DNA of 64,000 bases from Rutpela maculata (lineage: Eukaryota; Arthropoda; Insecta; Coleoptera; Cerambycidae): contig OW386290.2 of assembly GCA_936432065.2 (NCBI GenBank), positions 49,742,843-49,806,842 of the forward strand. The letters are read 5' to 3'. Positions within the stretch are counted from its first letter, which is position 1. Each line of letters begins with the position of its first letter. Made by a program: the position numbers and the translations under genes. The notes beneath the pieces are model-generated. The model searched no databases. It was not told where the DNA came from and saw only the letters and a list, made by a program, of their open reading frames with translations. Below, one piece after another: positions 55,111 through 64,000 of the stretch.

Positions 55111-56817
55111 CAATTACACAGCCACACAAAAAAAATAAAGTGTCTTGACCCCAGAGACTGACTAGGTAGACTTTATGTTTTTCGGGTCGCTTATTCCGAA
55201 TCCGGGGTCCATTTGATCTCATGTTATCAGGTTTAAGGTCATTTGAAGGTCAAATTGAGATATGACCGTGAAAAATTCCGTAAAATTTTATGTTTATGTT
55301 TTTGAGGTTGCTGAATCCGAATCGGGAGTTTATTTGATACCATCATGTCAGAATCAAGGTCAAATGAAGGTCAAACACATGGAATTCAATAATACAATCT
55401 TTTTTGACCCCGGATTCTTAAAAAGCAGAAAATTTTACGTCCAAATACATCCTGAACGGTTTATGGAACCGATTTCTCAAGTCATTTGTTGGTTATCAAG
55501 CGGTCAAATGCTTATTTTCCATTTCTTAGCTGATATATCGATTGTAAATCGAAAACTTGCGTCTATGACTAGTGACCTTTAAGTTTTTGTGATCGCTTAT
55601 CATGATCCCGGTATCCATTTGATACCATGATGTATAAACTGAAGTCAAACGAAGGTCAAACGCTATAATTTTTGCTATGAGAGACTAAGTAATAAAATTA
55701 TGGGGTTACTCGGTTATGGGATTATTGAGCAATGTGGTCATTCGAGTAAACGGATTCATCAACTTTCATCGTCTGTAATCCCCATTTTATAGCTACGGGA
55801 TCAGGTTTTTAGAGCTGTTAGGTTATTGGGTTATTGAATTTTGAGGCTATTGAATTCAGCACAGGCCTGTAGCTAGAAAGTGCTTTCAGGGCGGGCAAAC
55901 AATTTTTCAGGACGGGCCCGTAAAAAAGTCCGAAAAATTTTTTGATGAGCGGGGGGGGGGGGAGAAATCCAAAAAAAATTTTTTAGTCCGAAAAAATTTA
56001 AAATTGCCCCAATTACGATCACCGTAGGTCGGGCGAAACTTATTCCAGGACGGGCATTGCCCATCCTGCCCCCCCCCCCAGCTACAGGCTTGATTCAGCA
56101 GATTTGGATTTAGGTCTTTGGACTTAAAAATGTAGTTTAAAACATCTCAAAATAGTTTAATACCTCCATATGAAACCCAAAGTTCGGTTCGACTCAGATC
56201 AAGACGTATTTGGACGTAAGATTTTTTGTTCTTTGAGAATACGGGGTTAAAAAATGTATATCATTCGAATTATGGCGTTTGACCTTCGATTGACCTTGGT
56301 TTATACGTCATGGTATCAAATGGATACCGGGATCGTGATAAGCGACCACAAAAACTTGAAGGTCACTAGTCATAGACGCAAGTTTTCGATTTACAATCGA
56401 TATATCAGCTAAGAAATGGAAAATAAACATTTGACCGCTTGATAACCAACAAATGACCTAAGAAATCGGTTCCATAAACCGTTCAGGATGTATTTGAACG
56501 TAAAATTTTCTGCTTTTTCAGAATCCGGGGTCAAAAAAGATTATATTATTGAATTTCATGTGTTTGACCTTCATTTGACCTTGATTCTGACATGATGGTA
56601 TCAAATAAACCTCGGATTCGGATTCAGCAACTTCAAAAACATAAACATAAATTTTTTGCGGAATTTTTCACGGTCCTATCTCAATTTGACCTTCAAATGA
56701 CCTTAAATCTGATAACATGGGATCAAATGGACCCCGGATTCGGATTCAGCGACCCGAAAAACCTAGTCAGCCTCTGGGGTCAAGACACTTTATTTTTTTT
56801 GTGTGGCTGTGTTATTG
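55111..56817. mobile_element. 1.7 kb fold-back element inside the mariner-like element
   Basis: The ends CAATTACACAGCCACACAAA and TTTGTGTGGCTGTGTTATTG are inverted and match the 1019-3195 palindrome family. Arms 55111-55853 and 56101-56817 are complementary almost to the axis: GACCCCAGAGACTGACTAGG, TCGGGAGTTTATTTGATACC, AGATATATCGATTGTAAATC and others. A hAT MITE sits at the axis. The 106-codon frame in the left arm is an artefact. Confidence 0.85.
55862..56092. mobile_element. hAT-type MITE at the axis of the fold-back, exact 8-bp duplication
   Basis: The ends CAGGCCTGTAGCTAG and CCAGCTACAGGCTTG are inverted. ATTCAGCA flanks both sides (55854-55861, 56093-56100). It contains G and C runs. 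It is the innermost and therefore youngest layer of the nest. Confidence 0.9.
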
Positions 56818-56846
56818 TACTAAAGAGACATGAAACACATTATATG

Positions 56847-57110
56847 AAACTTTGAAGAACAAAGTTTAGAGGGACGGCGAGGAAGAATATGCAATCAGTT
56901 TTTTGAAAAAAAAAACCGCTAATATGAATAACTAATTTTTGACCTTGAAAATGTCTCGCAGTAGGTCCCGTTTTGCGTTGCAGAAATCATTTTAGTGTTA
57001 TTCAAGAATAAAGTTTATGTAGCACTACATTAAAAACAAAAAATATTCAAATCGGTCAGTAAACAAAGGAGTTACAGGCTTGTTCCACATTTAAGCGGGA
57101 CACCCTGTAT
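56847..57110 (-). repeat. Right terminal inverted repeat of the mariner-like element
   Basis: Partner of 53052-53270, ending GGAGTTACAGGCTTGTTCCA then AAGCGGGACACCCTGTA, so the element terminus reads TACAGGGTGTCCCGC from outside. Confidence 0.8.
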
Positions 57111-57297
57111 AAGAGAAGCTCAAGTCTCAAAAAATGTTTTGGCATTAATCACTCCCACTACCAATGTGGCATATCGTTTTATGGGTATTTGGGGTAGACG
57201 ATTAGAAATATTATATTATTAAAGTTTCGTAAACAAATTTTTCTCATTGTGAGACTTGGTTGGAAAATCTGGATGTGGAAGTAGTGATTCATTGGGC
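57111..57297 (+). repeat. Dispersed repeat F, right part of a split copy
   Basis: AAGAGAAGCTCAAGTCTCAA, TTTTGGCATTAATCACTCCC, TGTGGCATATCGTTTTATGG and AATCTGGATGTGGAAGTAGT match 29650-29985. It joins 52770-53051 across the mariner-like insertion. Confidence 0.8.
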
Positions 57298-58077
57298 AGT
57301 GATTTTATTGATGATTTTATTTAATAAATGAGAAATAAAAAAAAAACGTTATGTTTGTACTTTGTCTTGTTTGTACGCTTTACTGACTGGCTAATATTAT
57401 TTGTTCGGAGCAACAGTATATGTATCTCTATTACCCATCGTGTAGACTTACAAGAGGACTGCTATTCCCACGGACAATTAACTACAAGTTACTTTTTGAA
57501 AGTACAGAAGGCAGATAATAAATATGTTCTTGCACTGAACAAAAAAAAACATTCTAAATATAATTACAAAGGAGCTCTGTGAATTACAGTTGAAGGTTTT
57601 GTCTGTTTTTGATTATAATAATAGTACGTCGCTCATAACAGATATTTAACTATTTCGGTGCGTGTGATTAAAGTTCAAATGTAAATTAATTAAAGGAGCT
57701 GAGTACCCATGAGAGTTCATTTTATAGAAAATTCTTTAAAAAACCTTTAATCTTTCTATGCAAAAGTATTGATGCAATAGTTTTGAGGACATAAGGCTTT
57801 TTATTTTTATTATTATATTTATTTTTTAAGACGAGAAAAACGCAAGAGACCGTTTTCATGTAGAACTGACCAGGCTAATCAGAAAAAATATTCACAAAGA
57901 AAAATGTCAGTGACGTACCACTTTTTTGGTAAAGAATATCAGAGGATATGTTTGCAGGGACGCCACTGGTGGAGCGATAAAATGACTTTTTTAATTAAAA
58001 TATGTGGTTTTATGTCCTATTAACACATACCAATATTAAAAATAATAAGTACTTTCTGAGATATTATAGTGAAACCC
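57298..58077. other. No recognisable gene
   Basis: AT-rich. The 84-codon plus-strand frame at 57328-57582 shows no domain. Confidence 0.45.
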
Positions 58078-59610
58078 ACAAAAAGTTGCAAACTAAATAA
58101 TTTTTTTTTATGAGTTCGTGAAAGTGTATAGAATAATATCCTGAAAAGTTTACATTCCGCTCGGATGCAGAACATAAAAAAAAAGTGAAAAAAATGTTTT
58201 TTCTATCAATTTTTTCAAAATTTTTAAATTAAGTCAGGCTAGAAAAAACAAAAAACACAGGTGGGCAGACCAGGTGTTTCTCAACAAAAAATGTCCTAAT
58301 AAAGTTTATCGCTAAAGCCACGGGTTTCTCGGAAAAAAATAGTGAAGTAACTTTGTCACTCTGCTCGGCCAAGCGCATGGTTAAATGCATACTACGGGAC
58401 CTCTAAAAATTCTTAGCAGTTCTAACAAGTAAAATAAAGCTGTTCTCTTTCTGATTACATATTTTTAACATTTTTCTTGGTGACTAAGAGGATAAATAGT
58501 GGGTCTGGAGGGAAAATATATAATTATGAACGCACCCAAGACACCACACATAGCCGCTGAATCGCTCGCATGAATTATTACGTGCCTTTACTCTACTGTA
58601 TTTATTACAGATACACATATTCATATTTCAGCTATATCCATTGAATTCCTTATACATTTGTTAATGTATTGGAAAAGTTCCAGAATTTATATTCAAAACC
58701 ATCAAAGATATTTTCATAATTATAAGGATAAGATCGTGACAATCGCAATTTCTTATCATGATATATTTTCGAAAAAAATGCATAAAAGTAAACAAATTTG
58801 TGTTTAAACATTCGAAAAATTTTTTCCGAAATAGTGATGTCTTATTTTTTCCAAAGGGTCAATTTCTCGGCAAGTTACAGCCTCCAATATATATATATAT
58901 ATATATATTTATCAAGAAAATCATCAAGCAATTAAATTAAAATGAATTGAGATGTACTTTTTTTTGAATCCACGTTACTACAACTCAATAAACCATAATA
59001 ATCATGAAGTGTACATACTTTTTAACAGTTCTTAATGAAGAAAGAATTTTTTTGAAGAGCTTTTATTTTTTTCTATATTTTTTATTGCGACGATTGAGTT
59101 CGGGCGTAATAAAATATATAAACATATTTTTCCCATCCATCCTTTGCTTGTATTGTTTGAAACAAAAAAGCATTAGGAAGCTACAATTTCCATCTTTTAA
59201 ATGAACCAACACTAATGTAGATTGAACAAGTTCTGATTTAGTGAGATTTAATTCAGTGCGTCGGTGTCACAGTCATGCGTATTCAAGCGCGCGCACGCAT
59301 GTATCTCGCTCCGAGTTATAACGTTCCACTTGACTATTTTTTTTCCGGGAAAACCGTGGCTTTAACGATCAACTTTGTTAGAACATTTTTTGTTCATAAA
59401 TACGTGATTTATCCATCTGTATTTTTTATTTTTTTCCAGCTTGATTTAATTTCAAAATTTTGAAAAAATGGATGAAAAAAATTTTTTTTTTAACTTTTTT
59501 TTTATGTTCTGCACCCGAGCGAAATGTAAAGTTTTCAGGATATTATTCTACACACTTTCACGAACTCATTAAAAATAAAAGTTTACACAGTTTGCAACAT
59601 TTTGTGGGTA
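58078..59610. repeat. Inverted repeat with 1.2 kb spacer
   Basis: Left arm 58078-58245 (CCCACAAAAAGTTGCAAACT, ATGAGTTCGTGAAAGTGTA, GAAAAGTTTACATTCCGCTC, GGATGCAGAACATAAAAAAA) is answered at 59440-59610 (TTTATGTTCTGCACCCGAG, CACACTTTCACGAACTCAT, GTTTGCAACATTTTGTGGG). The spacer holds a (TA)11 run at about 58886-58908 and no domain-bearing frame. It could be a non-autonomous element with subterminal repeats. Confidence 0.65.
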
Positions 59611-59650
59611 AATACCTTCGTCGACTGGTCTATATGAACTTTTCTACTAC

Positions 59651-59945
59651 ACAAGTCTAAAAAAAAAAAAAAAATTCTGCTACACGGACTAAACCTATCA
59701 TGCCTTAAGTATTTTTGTGTGCTGAATTCGAATTTTTAATTTACAAAATTTTCTACCGCGTAGGTTTCGAGTAAATGTCAAAAATTACAAAAAAAACATA
59801 ATTTGACGATAAAAACCGGGATTTACTCGAAATCTACGCGGTAGAAAATTTTTTAAATTGAAAACTCAGATTCAGCACACAAAGATACTTAAGGCATGAT
59901 AGGTTTAGTTCTTGGAGCAGAACTTTTTTTTTCTTGTAGACCTGT
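59651..59945. repeat. Fold-back element, third copy of the 85-510 family
   Basis: An almost full palindrome: ATTCTGCTACACGGAC, TATCATGCCTTAAGTATTTT, TGTGTGCTGAATTCGAA and CTACCGCGTAGGTTTCGAG, then the complement back to CTTGGAGCAGAACTTTTTTT and a GTAGACCTGTGCACAG end. Confidence 0.75.
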
Positions 59946-61224
59946 GCACAGACCTGTCCACGTGTTTCTGAGAGTAATGGTGTTTTACAATTTAACAAAT
60001 CACAAAATTTCAATTCGTGGTATCTCAGTTAGTAATGAAAATATTTTCATAAACTTCAGAACGTGTTGCTGTATTTTTATGAAAAGTAAAATGCATATGA
60101 CAAAAAAAATAATTTTAAACAGGAGTCCCTAGATCTGGGGGGGGGGGGTAATCGAATTTTGAAAAAAAATTTCGCAAACTGCTTTTTCAAAATTTTTTAG
60201 AGGTCGTTAGAGAAGTGCTTCTCGAGATGTTATTTCCCATATTTCGTATGGGTCCCATGCGCCACAGATGAGAAAAAAATTATTGAAATTTCTAGATCCG
60301 CGCTTGCTTTTGAAATAATATATACAAAACGAAAGTTTGTTATAAGCGGATTCGTTATTTGCAAAAAAAATAGCACACTTTTTATGGGACTTTAATCTGT
60401 ATCTTTGAGATTTTTGCGTTTTAAACGAAATATCGCTATAACCAGGTTCGTAATAATCGGGCTGGGCTGTATAAGTTAATTTTTCAACAGCAAACAAAAT
60501 AAAATTGAATTATAAAAACCGCAGTATATAAAAAATAATTAAAAATTTGGGTAAAACCCGTTACCCATTAGACAACTTCTTAATACATTATTCTTTTTAT
60601 AATTTTTAATTAAAAGACTCATCTTTTCAATATTGTTTACCGCTTACATCTTTAGCAGTCAATTAATCATTTGATACAATAAACAAAGCTCTCGGAGGCT
60701 CTATAGACCTTTTATATCTCTAATTGAATGTTAATTTCGGTCTGAATTTAACTAACCAAGGCTGAATGTAGATTCGTTCTGGACGTTTTTTGTCGACCGT
60801 CTGCGGCTGTTATGGCAAACCGTGTCAGTAATGCAATGCGATGCAATGCAATGCGCAACATCCGCTAGATACAGTAAAGTTTTACATGACTTTAAACGAC
60901 ATATTGCCAGCATACACACTCGCAGAATTTTAATTAGTACAATTAAAAAAAATTGCAAGTTTAATGTACTCTGACATGTGTTGCTTTTGCAATAACAATT
61001 TAGATTGCGGATATTGTATTACATGGAGAAGTCGGAAATATAATTTATATTAATTATAACTCTGGTGTTTGTAGGAAATAAACGCGCCAAGTTCAAGTTC
61101 TAGTTTCACTTTTCGTTTGTGAGTTCTCCGAGTAAATTGTTTTCCAATATTTTGTAACATATGGTTCGGGTGACTCAGACGATAGGGACACTCTTGTAAC
61201 TTTTTAATGGGCGAAGGATTTTTT
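59946..61224. other. No recognisable gene
   Basis: Contains a run of about 12 G at 60137-60150 and a short ATGCAATGCGATGCAATGC repeat at about 60830. No domain-bearing frame. Confidence 0.45.
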
Positions 61225-63616
61225 CCAAAGGGCATAGCAGGATAAGCATGTGTTAGGTGCCCCCGCACCAATCGGGTCGAAATTTTTAGCACAAGTTGAT
61301 AGTAGTGTTAGATGAAATTTCCCAAAATATTATTTTTGGAAAATCATTTTTACGGGAGTTATGGGGGTAAAAAGAAAAATGAAAAAAAAATTTTTTCTCG
61401 AGAACGGGTAAACCGATTTTCATGAAAAAAATATATGTTATGGCTTTTGATGGTGCAAATGTGGGAAAAAATTATTGGACCCATTCGTCAAAAAAAAGTG
61501 GTGAAAAAATTTTTTCAAAATAAAAAAAAATTTTTTTTAGGGGATGTACCAGAGGCACACCCACCATTTTCTTCCAAATAAATGCTTATATGCGCCTTTA
61601 AAACATATCCAATTTTCAAAGCGATCGGAAGGGTACAACATACTCAAAATTGATAATCATTGGCAGACTGCGGGCGGCGTGTAGTCTATGTAATGAAGCA
61701 TTATAAGACGACTTTTTTGTAAATATTTCGTGCAAAGACGAGATTACCTCCCCCCCTTCGTTTTCGAGGGTGCAGGTGGTGCGAGAAGTTTTTGACCGCC
61801 GCAACCCCCTGAAACGGCCATCCCTCTTATGGATCCCTTTATGTTTTCATATATAAACGGATTTGGGGAGTGATTTATCAACGGGTTATACTTGAAATAA
61901 TATGGAAGGGGGTTATAGAGCAAGTAGAGTCCAGACAGCAGGCCTAGGGGGTTGATTAAACCCTCTCGTGAGGTGTAGTTTTTTTTTTCAGATGATTCGG
62001 TTCAAATACGTATACCCCTTTTTTGGGGTCGCTGATCACAGGAAAAATATTTATTTTTAGCTCCAACCCCCTCAAACGGGCAGAAATCACCTATCACTCA
62101 CCGTCTGAGAGATGAAGAGGAGTTGTAGCTAAAAATGAATATTTTTCCCATGATCAGCCCAAAAACGGGGGAAACGCGTTTGAACCCGAATTATTTGATA
62201 AAAAATGATTTTCCACTCCTCGGAAGGGTTTAATTAACCCCCTAGACCTGCTGTCTGGACTCAACTTACTCTATAATCATCTTCCATGTTATTTCAAGTA
62301 TAACCCGTTGATAAATGACTCTCCAGACCCGTATAGAAAACAAAGGAGGTTTTCGGCGGTCAAAAACTTCTCCCACTACTTGCATCGTGTTCAACACCCT
62401 CGAAAACGGACGGAGGAAGGTAATTTCGTCTTTGCAAGAAATATTTACACTATTTCTGTCTTTATTACATAGACTAGCGGTTCATTACTACATCTTATTA
62501 CATCTTACTACAACGGTCACTGGCGGCCATTACAACCCTACCATTTAAATCAGTATCAAACTTCAAGAAGTGTGGTGCAAAAATTCTCTGACGTCAACTG
62601 TGGGGTCAAACAAAATCTAGTTTGAAAATCTGAAGATTTTGCAAGGATGACGTCCGCAGTCAGCCTACGAAAGAACTAGTTCTCAAAGTCCACTACGAGG
62701 AGGTTACAGTGCCTTTCACTAGTGAAGGTGCCTGTTTATTGTGAGTCCTCTTGCCTCTCATGAGTCGGGGTGTTTATTTATCGTGAGTCTCCTTGCCTCT
62801 AAATAGTCGTTTGTTTATTGTAAGTTCCCTTACCCTTCATTAGTCGAGGTGCTTGGTTATTATGAGTCCCCTTGCCTCTCACAATTCGGGTTGACTTTTT
62901 TGCGTGAGTCCTCCTGCCTCTCACGAATCAGGTTACTCTATATTGATGAGACTTTTCTTAGTCTTCATTCTTCAACAACATCCCATAAAAAAAAAATTAT
63001 TTTGAAAAAATTTTTCAAAAAAGTTGCAGGGGGTTGCGGCGGTCAAAAGCTTCTCCCACCACTTGCATCGTGTTCAGCACCCTCGAAAATGAGGGGGAGA
63101 AGGTAATCTCGTCTTTGCACGAAATATTTACAAAAAAGTCGTGCTTCATTACATAGACTACGCGCCGCCCGCAGTCTGCCAATGATTATCAATTTTGAGT
63201 ATGTTGTACCCTTCCGACCGCTTTGAAAATTGGATATGTTTTAAAGGGGCATATAAGCATTTATTTGGAAGAAAATGGTGGGTGTGCCTCTGGAACATCC
63301 CCTAAAAAATTTTTTTTTTTATTTTAAAAAAATTTTTTCACCACTTTCTTTCGACAAATGGGTTCAATAATTTTTTCCCACATTTGCACCATCAAAAGCC
63401 ATAACATATATTTTTTTCATGAAAATCGGTTTTCTGTTCTCGAGAAAAAATTTTTTTTTCATTTTTCTTTTTACCCCCATAACTCCCGTAAAAATGGTTT
63501 TACAAAAATAATATTTTGGGAAATTTCATCTAACACTACTATCAACTTGTGCTAAAAATTTCGACCCGATTGGTGCGGGGGCACCTAACACATGCTTATC
63601 CTGCTATGCCCTTTGG
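61225..63616. repeat. Compound palindrome with 600-bp outer arms
   Basis: Ends CCAAAGGGCATAGCAGGATA and TATCCTGCTATGCCCTTTGG. Outer arms are 61225-61815 and 63010-63616. An inner palindrome has its axis near 62080 and arms of about 240-400 bp: TTATCAACGGGTTATACTTG at 61878 and its complement at 62294, and a CAGACAGCAGG / CCTGCTGTCTG pair. The segment 61690-61815 occurs a third time, inverted, at about 62340-62470. So the structure looks like a fold-back whose first right arm is broken by 62480-63000 and followed by a second right arm. Frames of 60-85 codons in the arms are artefacts. Confidence 0.8.
62715..62945 (+). repeat. 44-bp minisatellite, about five units
   Basis: Units are built on GTGAGTCCTCTTGCCTCTCA followed by a TGAGTCGGGGTG-type block and TTTATT. 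It lies in the segment that separates the inner and outer right arms of the compound palindrome. Confidence 0.75.
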
Positions 63617-64000
63617 TGTAGTGACATGGGATGAAATTTCCAATTATATGATGTAAAGAACCAAAATGACCGACATGAAAATCGAATTTTTATATGGGAC
63701 AACCTGTATATTTTTGCGTATTTAGATCCTGCTGGCCAAATTACATATAGCATTTTGATTTTTAAAAAATATAGATTTTTTAATTTTTGATTTTAATCGC
63801 AGAAAGCCTCGATTTTGCCAAAATTGTTCAAAATCGGTGTGCAATCACTTTTGCAATATTATCTCTTCAGATACCAACGTTAAACACGATTTATTCTTCA
63901 TTAAGTTCAACAATATTGGTTTTTCAAAGAAAACTTTTTTTTTTAGTGTAACTCCTATGGGACAACCTGTTATTTAAGAGTACAGGGAAAGATTGAAAAA
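63617..64000. other. No recognisable gene; repeated GGGACAACCTGT end
   Basis: ATGGGACAACCTGT occurs at about 63697 and again at about 63959 in the same orientation, a possible terminus of a further repeat cut by the window end. No coding signal. Confidence 0.4.

Noticed and set aside
55262..55582. 106-codon plus-strand frame
   Set aside because: Lies in one arm of a palindrome; the same sequence is present inverted in the other arm and has no domain.

Overview
This 64 kb window looks like intergenic DNA from a repeat-rich, AT-rich animal genome, most likely an insect and possibly a beetle. That rests on the mix of repeats: Jockey, RTE and Penelope retroelements, mariner-like transposases whose ends read ACAGGGTGTCCC, hAT-type and MULE-like MITEs, and many fold-back elements. 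The species is inference. I found no intact host gene. Nearly every readable open frame is a dead transposable-element protein; the long repeat-derived frames are artefacts.

Layout. 1-3463: a chain of fold-back elements, including a 2.2 kb palindrome. 3640-5330: a diverged half-copy of another fold-back, then a THAP-like exon inside a dispersed repeat. 6393-8551: identical 552-bp inverted arms plus an identical 260-bp direct repeat. 10460-12240: a MULE-like MITE with its target duplication, then a 5'-truncated Penelope element between inverted repeats. 12560-15800: mariner and LINE pseudogenes, the LINE split by a 1.8 kb fold-back. 16360-19840: a second MULE-like MITE and an RTE LINE split by a 1.73 kb LTR-type insertion. 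21040-24680: an LTR-like promoter, MITEs, a tandem duplication and a 30-bp minisatellite.

27172-32905 is the most layered locus. An element bounded by inverted repeats carries a broken gene for an XPG/FEN-like nuclease family. It is interrupted by a snapback MITE, which holds a Jockey LINE, which holds another repeat; a second Jockey copy splits the 3' end of the gene. A diverged C-terminal piece of a related gene lies at 38700-39085, also between inverted repeats. 33555-35160: a LINE inserted in an older RTE-like LINE. 35400-37630: fold-backs and a second snapback MITE.

39655-45626: MITEs, a three-unit fold-back and a tRNA-like SINE head. 46580-48960: fragments of a dispersed family, a second minisatellite array and an RTE-like LINE with a hAT MITE. 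49177-51568: a fold-back, a second SINE-like piece and a minus-strand LTR with a primer-binding site. 52770-57297: a four-level nest (dispersed repeat, mariner, fold-back, hAT MITE). 58078-63616: more inverted repeats and a compound palindrome. The features do not form a pathway; they record successive insertions, many datable by target duplications or interrupted reading frames. All similarity calls were made by eye without database searches.
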